A stretch of DNA of 5,091 bases. Origin: Bog-564 sp035509915. Its GTDB lineage: Bacteria; Actinomycetota; Acidimicrobiia; Acidimicrobiales; UBA8190. Both the position numbers and the translations under genes were made by a program. The stretch lies in contig DATKIB010000076.1 of assembly GCA_035509915.1 (NCBI GenBank), positions 1 through 5,091 on the forward strand, written 5' to 3'. The notes under the pieces are model-generated. The model was not told where the DNA came from, searched no databases, and was given only the letters and a program-made list of their open reading frames with translations. Below are positions 1-4,229 of the stretch, in pieces (position 1 is the first letter of the stretch; each line of letters starts with the position of its first letter).

Positions 1-13
1 GAGCTACTGCCCT
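1..13 (-). tRNA. 5' end of a tRNA gene, probably tRNA-Trp (cut by the window edge)
   Basis: Read on the minus strand, the first 13 bases give AGGGCAG-TA-GCTC. This is a 7-nt acceptor strand, the near-universal U8 A9 and the start of a D stem, exactly how the two complete tRNAs to the right begin. The rest lies outside the window, so the anticodon is not visible. The Trp identity is inferred from known actinobacterial gene order, in which tRNA-Thr, tRNA-Met and rpmG are followed by tRNA-Trp and then secE-nusG. Confidence 0.55.
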
Positions 14-52
14 CGGTGGGGTTGCCTTCGGTTGCCGTCGGGCAGGTGGTTC

Positions 53-71
53 TTCCCCCTGACCTGGGGAA
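53..71 (-). terminator. Stem-loop downstream of rpmG
   Basis: TTCCCC (53-58) and GGGGAA (66-71) form a perfect 6-bp stem with a 7-nt loop, 38 bases past the rpmG stop codon. No U-run follows on the minus strand. It could be a weak terminator, a processing or stability hairpin between rpmG and the next tRNA, or chance. A weaker 5-bp stem (76-80 with 92-96, 11-nt loop) lies between it and rpmG. The rest of bases 14-108 shows no coding potential, only an imperfect GGTTGCC direct repeat near 20-36. Confidence 0.3.
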
Positions 72-108
72 CGGCCTGCCAGAGTAGCACCGGCAGGGTC
101 GGATCGGC

Positions 109-273
109 TCAGCGGGTCTCCTTGTGCAGCGTGTGCTGACGGTCCCAGCGGCAGTACTTCTTCATCTCGATCCGCTCACGGTCGTTGAGCTTGTTCTTGG
201 TCGTGATGTAGTTGCGCCGCTTGCACACCTCGCAGGCCAGCGTGACCTGGACCCTCTTCTCGTTCTTGGGCAT
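109..273 (-). CDS. rpmG: 50S ribosomal protein L33 (bL33)
   Basis: A complete 54-residue protein, the usual length for L33, a small component of the large ribosomal subunit near the E site. It begins MPKNEKRVQVTLACEVC and contains the family signature RNYITTKN (residues 20-27), then KKYCRWDRQHT (38-48) and a basic tail ending HKETR. The zinc-ribbon positions are C14, C17 and C41, but the fourth expected Cys is Asp44. The ATG at 273 has an excellent Shine-Dalgarno sequence 7 bases upstream, which fixes the start. It follows tRNA-Met on the same strand and is probably transcribed with the tRNAs. The identity is clear; paralogue type (C+ versus C-) is ambiguous because three of the four cysteines are kept. 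Confidence 0.95.
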   Translation of the reverse strand: MPKNEKRVQVTLACEVCKRRNYITTKNKLNDRERIEMKKYCRWDRQHTLHKETR

Positions 274-280
274 GGGGGAT

Positions 281-289
281 TCCTTCCTT
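281..289 (-). promoter_or_regulatory. Ribosome binding site of rpmG
   Basis: The minus strand reads AAGGAAGGA, a double anti-16S match, followed by 7 bases and the ATG. It is worth recording because the other complete genes in the window lack a comparable Shine-Dalgarno sequence and three of them look leaderless. rpmG, inside a longer tRNA-led transcript, needs a leader-type signal. Confidence 0.75.
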
Positions 290-295
290 CTGACC

Positions 296-316
296 GCCCG
301 GGGACCCGCCCCGGGC
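296..316 (-). terminator. Strong GC hairpin between tRNA-Met and rpmG
   Basis: GCCCGGGG (296-303) and CCCCGGGC (309-316) are perfect complements around a 5-nt loop. The hairpin starts one base after the encoded CCA of tRNA-Met and ends 6 bases before the rpmG Shine-Dalgarno sequence. No U-run follows, so full intrinsic termination is unlikely. A partial terminator, or a barrier that defines the tRNA 3' end while leaving rpmG readable, fits the position. Its function is inferred; the structure is seen directly. Confidence 0.5.
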
Positions 317-317
317 C

Positions 318-394
318 TGGTAGCGGCGGCGGGACTCGAACCCGCGACAACACGATTATGAGCCGTGTGCTCTGACCAACTGAGCTACGCCGCC
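318..394 (-). tRNA. tRNA-Met (anticodon CAU), elongator type
   Basis: It folds as a standard 77-nt cloverleaf: acceptor GGCGGCG with CGCCGCT (a G-U pair at 1-72), D stem GCTC/GAGC, anticodon stem CACGG/TCGTG around CTCATAA, T stem GCGGG/CCCGC with TTCGAGT, discriminator A, and an encoded CCA (318-320). The anticodon is CAU. It lacks the 1-72 mismatch and the three G-C pairs next to the anticodon loop that mark initiator tRNA, so it is elongator tRNA-Met. A lysidine-modified tRNA-Ile2 also carries CAU, but the position next to rpmG and tRNA-Thr matches the actinobacterial tRNA-Met locus. Confidence 0.93.
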
Positions 395-401
395 ATGGGC
401 G

Positions 402-474
402 AGCCCCCTGTCGGAATCGAACCGACGACACCAGCCTTACCATGGCTGTGCTCTGCCGACTGAGCTAAGGGGGC
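402..474 (-). tRNA. tRNA-Thr (anticodon GGU)
   Basis: A complete 73-nt cloverleaf: acceptor GCCCCCT/AGGGGGC perfectly paired, D stem GCTC/GAGC, anticodon stem CAGCC/GGCTG around loop ATGGTAA (anticodon GGU), T stem GTCGG/CCGAC with TTCGATT, and discriminator U. CCA is not encoded (the next bases are CG), so it must be added by tRNA nucleotidyltransferase, unlike the adjacent tRNA-Met. Only 7 bp separate the two tRNAs, so they must be cut from a common precursor. This is the first gene of the cluster. Confidence 0.95.
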
Positions 475-502
475 GCCGCGGGCTTCGTTCCGCGAGTCGC
501 CA

Positions 503-508
503 ACGATA
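503..508 (-). promoter_or_regulatory. Candidate -10 box for the tRNA-Thr / tRNA-Met / rpmG transcript
   Basis: TATCGT on the minus strand fits the TANNNT form of a sigma-70-type -10 box. It would start transcription near base 496, giving a leader of about 22 nt before tRNA-Thr. The matching -35 position (526-531, GGCAGC) is poor; a TTGACG lies too far upstream (553-558) to pair with it. This is the best candidate in the 99-bp divergent gap between tRNA-Thr and the acetyltransferase gene. Confidence 0.35.
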
Positions 509-512
509 GCCG

Positions 513-534
513 GGAGGCGGCCCGAGCTGCCTCC
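513..534. repeat. Inverted repeat in the divergent tRNA-Thr / acetyltransferase control region
   Basis: GGAGGCGG (513-520) pairs with CTGCCTCC (527-534) around a 6-nt loop, with one G-U pair if folded as RNA. It lies upstream of the candidate tRNA -10 box and of the acetyltransferase promoter, so as DNA it could be a dyad operator. In sequence this GC-rich it may equally be chance. Confidence 0.3.
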
Positions 535-561
535 GCTCCCCCGGTTTTCGCACGTCAACAG

Positions 562-567
562 TACCAT
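562..567 (+). promoter_or_regulatory. Candidate -10 box giving a leaderless acetyltransferase mRNA
   Basis: TACCAT (TANNNT) ends exactly 6 bases before the ATG at 574, which places the expected transcription start on the A of the start codon. There is no Shine-Dalgarno sequence between them. No good -35 element is visible at 539-545. The same geometry occurs before the YajQ and GtrA genes. Confidence 0.5.
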
Positions 568-573
568 CGGCAG

Positions 574-1098
574 ATGCGGATCCGACTTGCGGAATTGGCC
601 GACGCCGAGGCCATCCGGACGATCTACAACGTCGAGGTCACCGACAGCACCAACACCTTCGACATGGTGCCCCGCACCAGGGCCGAGCAGGAGGCCTGGA
701 TCCTCGGCCACAGCGGGGTCCACCCGGCCCTCGTGGCGATCGAGCCGCCGGACGCCGGGGTCGACGGGCTCGCCGGCGCCAACGGGGAGATCGTCCTGGG
801 GTTCGGCTCGCTCTCGCCCTTCCGCGAGCGCTCGGGCTACTCGGGCACGGTGGAGAACTCGGTCTACGTCGACCGGTCCCAGCGTGGACGCGGGGTGGGG
901 CGCGCCCTGTTGGCCGAGCTGCTGGTCCTGGCGTCGGACCACGGGTTCCACTCCGTCATCGCCCGCATCGCCGGGCACAACGAGACGTCCATCGGGTTAC
1001 ACACGGCCGCGGGGTTCGAGCTGGTCGGCGTGGAGCGGGAGGTGGGGCGCAAGCACCGCCAGTGGCTCGACGTGGTCGAGCTCCAGCGGCTGCTCTAG
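574..1098 (+). CDS. GNAT-family N-acetyltransferase, phosphinothricin acetyltransferase (PAT)-like
   Basis: A 174-residue protein of the GNAT fold that transfers acetyl from acetyl-CoA to an amine. It has the hallmarks of the PAT/YncA branch: IYNVEV near residues 17-22, the TVENSVYV strand (92-99) whose Glu94 sits at the conserved acidic position, the acetyl-CoA pyrophosphate loop QRGRGVG (103-109), IARIAGHNETSI (129-140), GFELVGVEREVGRK (147-160) and WLDVVELQ near the C-terminus. The true substrate is unknown; relatives act on phosphinothricin, methionine sulfone or sulfoximine and similar amino acids. A loop of roughly 14 residues rich in Gly, Ala, Asp and Pro (58-71) appears longer than in typical relatives. 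The start was chosen because the N-terminus matches the family (MRIR-LAELADAEAI) and a -10 box sits 6 bases upstream. The stop overlaps that of the convergent MptB-like gene. Confidence 0.9.
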   Translation: MRIRLAELADAEAIRTIYNVEVTDSTNTFDMVPRTRAEQEAWILGHSGVHPALVAIEPPDAGVDGLAGANGEIVLGFGSLSPFRERSGYSGTVENSVYVDRSQRGRGVGRALLAELLVLASDHGFHSVIARIAGHNETSIGLHTAAGFELVGVEREVGRKHRQWLDVVELQRLL

Positions 1099-2729
1099 GA
1101 GGACTCGAGGACAGGGGCCGTCTGCTGCCCGGCGTGCCCGGGTGCGGGAACGCCCCGCAGCTTGGCGCGGTCGAGGCGCCAGGAGGTCGTCCAGTTCCCG
1201 AGCGGGGCGATGGCGACCGCCCACAGCACCAGGACCGCGAGCACCATGCTGATCGGATCGGTGTGGACCAGCTGGTTGAGCAGGTCGGCTCCCCCGGTCA
1301 GGCCGATGAACGGCGCCACGGTCGAGATGCCGAGAATGACGTAGAGCATCCGGCCCGTGGCGATCGGGGCCAGGAGGATGATCCCCCAGGTGAGGTACCA
1401 GGGCTGGACGACGGGACCGAGCACCACGAAGGCGAGCATGGTGATCCCGAGCGCGGAGAGCAGACCCATCCGCTCCCGGTGACGCAGGCAGTAGAGAGCG
1501 ATCAGCGCGGCCGCGAGCAGGCCGATGGCGCGGGTGAGGGTGAGCATGCCGGCGAGGCTCACACCGATGCCCATCACGTGGGCGCTGCCCGAGATGGCGA
1601 GCCCGACCGCCGTGGCCGGTGCCATCCACGAACGCACCGTTCCCGGAGTGCCGAGGTTGGCGATCCAGCCCCAGCCGAGGCCCGACACGAGCGACAGCGC
1701 GCCCATCACCGCGACGGCGATGAGCCCGGCGCGCACCAGCATGCGGGCGCGGGCGCGCCACTCGGCGCCCGGGCCGGCCCAGTCCCAGGCGATGTAGACG
1801 ATGCCGATGGCGGCGGGAACCTTGATGGCGGCGGCCAGCGCACAGAGCACCACGCCCCAGATCGGATGCCGCGAGCGCGCGGCCGTCACGCCGGCCAGGA
1901 GCAGTCCCACCATGAGCGCATCGTTGTGGGCGCCGCCGACGAGCGCGAGCAACGTGAGGGGGTTGAGCACGGCGAGCACGAACGCCGGCCCCGGGTCCTT
2001 GCCGAAGGAGCGGGCGAGCTTGGGGATGCAGTAGGCCATCAGCGCCACGCCGGCCACCGACTGCACGCGGAGCAGCAGGACGGTGATCAGCGCGTGATGG
2101 AAGCTGAGCGAGGCCGACCAGCCGGCCAGCATCAGGAACAGGGGGCCGTACGGGGCGGCGGTGTTGAACCACCGCGGATCCACCCCGTTGACGAAGGGCC
2201 CCGAGCCGAGGGTTCCCGGCCCGTAGTGGTACGGGTTGAAGCCGTGGCTCATCATCTCGCCTTGGGCCGCGTACGAGAACACGTCGCGGCTGAAGAGCGG
2301 CGCCACCGCCATCAGCGGGAGGATCCACAGAGCGAGCATGTAGGCGAGGGACTTGATCGGCACGTTCGGCCGCGCCCGCAGCGTTTGGTACAGACCGAAC
2401 CACACGCGCACGAAAAGGACCATGCCGCCGTACACGGCGACGACGCCGGGCAACATCCACGCGGTCGTGGGCCAGGGTGACTCCCCGAAGAACCACGCAC
2501 CGCCCCATCCCATCGATCCTTCGAGTTTGAACGGCGAGCTCGGCAGCGACGCGCCCACGCAGATGGAGACGACCGCGATGAAGCCGAGCAGCGCGGGACG
2601 GCGCAGGAAGGTCCAGTCGTCGGGATCGCCGCGGTCGGGCTCGACGCGCTGCGTGAGGGTGAGGCGCGGCGCGAGGCGGATCTGCCAGGCCTCGGCGCGC
2701 ATGGACAAGCGGTTGAAGCGCGAGCTCAT
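1095..2729 (-). CDS. mptB: MptB-family polyprenyl-phosphomannose-dependent alpha-1,6-mannosyltransferase (GT-C membrane glycosyltransferase)
   Basis: A 544-residue protein with about 13 hydrophobic segments. Family landmarks: GWGGAWFFG (74-82); an acidic first-loop motif FSRDVFSYAAQGE (146-158), whose Asp149 is at the usual GT-C catalytic position; GFNPYHYGP (163-171); DPRWFNTAAPYGPL (184-197); GGAHNDALM (265-273); and QPWYLTW (442-448). MptA/MptB enzymes use polyprenyl-phosphate mannose outside the membrane to build alpha-1,6-mannan cores of lipomannan-like glycans; the exact acceptor here is unknown. The start is uncertain. The frame stays open upstream to a GTG at 2966, but a good -10 box at 2877-2882 argues for a start inside the transcript. 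ATG 2729 is the first ATG after it; a GTG at 2774 would add 15 residues; neither has a strong ribosome binding site. It is probably monocistronic. The 3' end overlaps the convergent acetyltransferase gene by 4 bp. Confidence 0.82.
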   Translation of the reverse strand: MSSRFNRLSMRAEAWQIRLAPRLTLTQRVEPDRGDPDDWTFLRRPALLGFIAVVSICVGASLPSSPFKLEGSMGWGGAWFFGESPWPTTAWMLPGVVAVYGGMVLFVRVWFGLYQTLRARPNVPIKSLAYMLALWILPLMAVAPLFSRDVFSYAAQGEMMSHGFNPYHYGPGTLGSGPFVNGVDPRWFNTAAPYGPLFLMLAGWSASLSFHHALITVLLLRVQSVAGVALMAYCIPKLARSFGKDPGPAFVLAVLNPLTLLALVGGAHNDALMVGLLLAGVTAARSRHPIWGVVLCALAAAIKVPAAIGIVYIAWDWAGPGAEWRARARMLVRAGLIAVAVMGALSLVSGLGWGWIANLGTPGTVRSWMAPATAVGLAISGSAHVMGIGVSLAGMLTLTRAIGLLAAALIALYCLRHRERMGLLSALGITMLAFVVLGPVVQPWYLTWGIILLAPIATGRMLYVILGISTVAPFIGLTGGADLLNQLVHTDPISMVLAVLVLWAVAIAPLGNWTTSWRLDRAKLRGVPAPGHAGQQTAPVLESS

Positions 2730-2876
2730 TTGGTCCCGGACCGGATGTGGGGTGGCCTCGGCGATGTCGTCCACTTGGATGTCTGTCTCGCTTGTCGTCT
2801 CCGGGCGACGGTCCCGGGGTCGGAGGGGAGGGGCCCACGCTCCACGAGCGCGTTCCCGCAATCGATCTGAAACAGC

Positions 2877-2882
2877 ATTGTA
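2877..2882 (-). promoter_or_regulatory. Candidate -10 box of the MptB-like gene
   Basis: TACAAT in the context GGTTACAATG on the minus strand is the closest match to the TATAAT consensus in the window. It would start transcription near base 2870, leaving a 5' leader of about 95 nt (GTG start) or 140 nt (ATG start). No clear -35 box is visible at 17-18 bp. It lies 100 bp downstream of tRNA-Tyr, so the gene need not depend on read-through from the tRNA. Confidence 0.5.
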
Positions 2883-2922
2883 ACCCCACGCCGAACGGCG
2901 GCCCAGGCGCTTGGCCTGCGGT

Positions 2923-2942
2923 GTTACCAACCGAAGGTTACC
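2923..2942. repeat. Short direct repeat (GTTACC x2) upstream of the MptB-like gene promoter
   Basis: GTTACC occurs at 2923-2928 and again at 2937-2942, a 14-bp period (GGTAAC twice on the minus strand). It lies about 41-60 bp upstream of the -10 box of the MptB-like gene. That is a plausible site for an activator binding tandem half-sites, such as an OmpR-type response regulator. It is short enough to be chance. The stretch 2775-2981 otherwise holds no convincing gene. Confidence 0.3.
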
Positions 2943-2981
2943 GGCAGCCTCCAGGTCCGTCGACACCCGATGATCCCTGCG

Positions 2982-3064
2982 TGGGCCGGGAAGGATTCGA
3001 ACCTCCGTAGGTGTTAACCGGCAGGTTTACAGCCTGCTTCCTTTGGCCACTCGGACACCGACCC
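2982..3064 (-). tRNA. tRNA-Tyr (anticodon GUA)
   Basis: A class II tRNA of 83 nt: acceptor GGGTCGG pairs with CCGGCCC (one U-G pair), anticodon stem GCAGG/CCTGC around CTGTAAA (anticodon GUA), a long variable arm of about 14 nt with a short GGT/ACC stem, T arm GGAGG-TTCGAAT-CCTTC, and discriminator A. The long variable arm together with GUA is typical of bacterial tRNA-Tyr. CCA is not encoded (the next bases are CG). It is a lone tRNA gene with its own -10 box close upstream, divergent from the YajQ gene. No clear terminator was seen directly after it. Confidence 0.95.
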
Positions 3065-3075
3065 GCAGGCGAGCG

Positions 3076-3081
3076 AGATTA
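3076..3081 (-). promoter_or_regulatory. -10 box of tRNA-Tyr
   Basis: TAATCT on the minus strand ends 11 bp before the mature tRNA 5' end at 3064, so transcription would begin about 5 nt ahead of the tRNA. This is a typical tight tRNA promoter layout. The -35 position (about 3099-3104) has no TTGACA-like match. Confidence 0.55.
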
Positions 3082-3110
3082 CTCGGGCCCCGGCCCCCGG
3101 ACGCCCCGAG
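3082..3110. repeat. Dyad between the divergent tRNA-Tyr and YajQ promoters
   Basis: CTCGGG (3082-3087) and CCCGAG (3105-3110) are inverted copies separated by 17 bp. They lie between the two opposing -10 boxes (3076-3081 minus, 3120-3125 plus), over the -35 region both promoters must share. It could be a binding site affecting both genes; chance is also likely because the stretch is almost all G and C. Confidence 0.25.
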
Positions 3111-3119
3111 GGACGCCGG

Positions 3120-3125
3120 TACGCT
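3120..3125 (+). promoter_or_regulatory. Candidate -10 box giving a leaderless YajQ mRNA
   Basis: TACGCT (TANNNT) ends 6 bases before the ATG at 3132, and there is no Shine-Dalgarno sequence in between. Transcription would start on or next to the A of the start codon. The predicted -35 region is GC-rich without a consensus match. Confidence 0.5.
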
Positions 3126-3131
3126 GGCCGC

Positions 3132-3620
3132 ATGCCCACTTTTGACATCGTTTCCGAAGTCGACATGCAGGAAGTCCGTAACGCGGTGGACCAGGCCAAT
3201 CGGGAAGGGGCAACCCGGTTCGACTTCAAGAACACGGACTCATCGATCGAGCTGGGCGAGAACGAGCTCGTGCTGCGCTCCTCCACCGAGGACCGCCTGC
3301 GGGCGCTGCACCAGGTGCTGGACGAGAAGCTGGTGAAGCGACAGGTCTCGTTGAAGGCCTTCGACGCCGGCAAGATCGAAGAGGCTCAGAAGGGCACGGC
3401 CCGCCAGCACGTGGCCATCCGGGCCGGCATCTCCTCCGACCACGCCAAGCGGCTCAACAAGTTCATCAAGGATCTCGGCCTGAAGGGCGTGTCCTCGCAG
3501 ACCCAGGGCGAGCAGCTGCGGGTCTCGGGCAAAAAGCGCGACGACCTGCAAGAGGTGATCGCAAAGTGCAAGGCCGAGGATTTCGGCATCCCGCTGCAGT
3601 TCACCAACTTCCGGGACTGA
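3132..3620 (+). CDS. yajQ: YajQ-family (UPF0234) nucleotide-binding protein
   Basis: 162 residues, matching the usual family length of about 160 from end to end. The N-terminus MPTFDIVSEVDMQEVRNAVD and the C-terminus QFTNFRD are family signatures, with KRQVSLKAFD (69-78) and the GEQLRVSGKKRDDLQEVI stretch (126-143) between them. YajQ proteins are cytosolic, with two ferredoxin-like domains; homologues bind tRNA or nucleotides, and in Xanthomonas a member binds cyclic di-GMP and partners a transcription regulator. Which applies here cannot be told from sequence. The gene stands alone, divergent from tRNA-Tyr and convergent with the GtrA gene. The ATG is supported by the family N-terminus and by the -10 box 6 bases upstream. 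Confidence 0.95.
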   Translation: MPTFDIVSEVDMQEVRNAVDQANREGATRFDFKNTDSSIELGENELVLRSSTEDRLRALHQVLDEKLVKRQVSLKAFDAGKIEEAQKGTARQHVAIRAGISSDHAKRLNKFIKDLGLKGVSSQTQGEQLRVSGKKRDDLQEVIAKCKAEDFGIPLQFTNFRD

Positions 3621-3629
3621 ACGGACGCA

Positions 3630-3643
3630 GCGCCGGCCGGCGC
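3630..3643. terminator. Palindrome between convergent YajQ and GtrA genes
   Basis: The 14-bp perfect palindrome GCGCCGGCCGGCGC sits in the 33-bp gap between the two convergent stop codons. As RNA from either strand it can fold into a 5-bp GC stem with a GGCC tetraloop. There is no U-run on either side. A weak bidirectional terminator is the natural reading of its position, but GC richness makes chance palindromes common. Confidence 0.4.
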
Positions 3644-3653
3644 CGGAGATTGC

Positions 3654-4223
3654 TCAGTCTGATTCCGAGTCCAGCTTCTCCGCGTGGTGCTCTTCGAACT
3701 CGACGGGGTCGATGTGGAAGAGCTTGTTGTAGATGAGGAACTTCACGATCCACAGGATGGCGAAGGAGAACAGGTTCGCCCCGTTCACCAACAGCGTCGT
3801 GGTCGCGTGCCCGTAGTTGTGGGTGCGGGCGAAGTTTCCGGCCAGCCACACGGCGAGGCTCGAGAACCCGAGGCCGATGAAGGACAGCACCCAGAACGGC
3901 ACGACCTCACGCCAGAGATGTGAGCGCCCGCCCTTCCCCCACACCCACTTGCGGTTGAGGTAGTACGACGGAACGGTGGCGACGGCGTTCGCCAGGATGT
4001 TCGCCGGGACCTCCGACATCACCCGCCACACGCCGAAGGTCATGAACAAGGTGACCTGCGACACGATCGTCGAGATCACCGAGACGCCTGCGTACTTGAA
4101 CAGCTTCAGGCTCGACGGGTGAGCGATGATCTGTCGGATCCGGGCCGCCATCGGCTGGTCGGACGACCAGATGTGCTTCAGCGGTGGGTGTTCCTGGGGC
4201 CTCGTCGGAGCCGGGTTCGCCAC
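3654..4223 (-). CDS. GtrA-family membrane protein
   Basis: A 189-residue protein with four predicted membrane helices (about 43-63, 72-89, 109-128 and 142-165), the standard GtrA layout. Family marks include LFKYAGVSVISTIVSQ in helix 1, the YYLNRKWVWG loop (88-97) after helix 2, and WIVKFLIYNKLFH (158-170) at the end of helix 4. The tail is acidic. GtrA proteins are thought to move or present polyprenyl-phosphate-linked sugars across the cytoplasmic membrane for glycan or teichoic-acid decoration. The substrate is unknown here. The GTG start at 4223 was chosen because a TAGTGT box lies exactly 6 bases upstream. An internal ATG (residue 25) would also leave all four helices intact. It follows the GH1 gene by 44 bp on the same strand, but its own promoter suggests it can be transcribed separately. 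Confidence 0.88.
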   Translation of the reverse strand: MANPAPTRPQEHPPLKHIWSSDQPMAARIRQIIAHPSSLKLFKYAGVSVISTIVSQVTLFMTFGVWRVMSEVPANILANAVATVPSYYLNRKWVWGKGGRSHLWREVVPFWVLSFIGLGFSSLAVWLAGNFARTHNYGHATTTLLVNGANLFSFAILWIVKFLIYNKLFHIDPVEFEEHHAEKLDSESD

Positions 4224-4229
4224 CCCCCA

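Noticed and set aside
553..558. TTGACG on the minus strand as a -35 box for the tRNA cluster
   Set aside because: It is a good match to a -35 hexamer, but the sequence 16-18 bp downstream is CGGAGG-like, with no -10 box, and the better -10 candidate at 503-508 is too far away.
385..978. 197-codon minus-strand frame running through tRNA-Thr and the acetyltransferase gene
   Set aside because: It crosses a well-folded tRNA and is antisense to a recognised gene, with no protein-family resemblance.
587..1252. 221-codon open frame on the plus strand overlapping the acetyltransferase gene
   Set aside because: It is a Ser/Arg/Pro-rich shifted frame; the acetyltransferase frame has clear family motifs throughout.
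1062..2480. 472-codon open frame on the plus strand antisense to the MptB-like gene
   Set aside because: Its composition (His, Asp, Glu, Gly, Arg repeats without order) is that of an antisense shadow in GC-rich DNA, and it has no ribosome binding site or family signature.
997..2889. 630-codon open frame on the minus strand overlapping the MptB-like gene
   Set aside because: It is rich in Arg, Pro, Gly and His with no family motif or hydrophobic pattern. It is an alternative frame of the MptB-like gene kept open by high GC.
3014..3373. 119-codon minus-strand frame over tRNA-Tyr and the start of yajQ
   Set aside because: It overlaps a complete tRNA and lies antisense to yajQ; its last residues are a translation of the tRNA.
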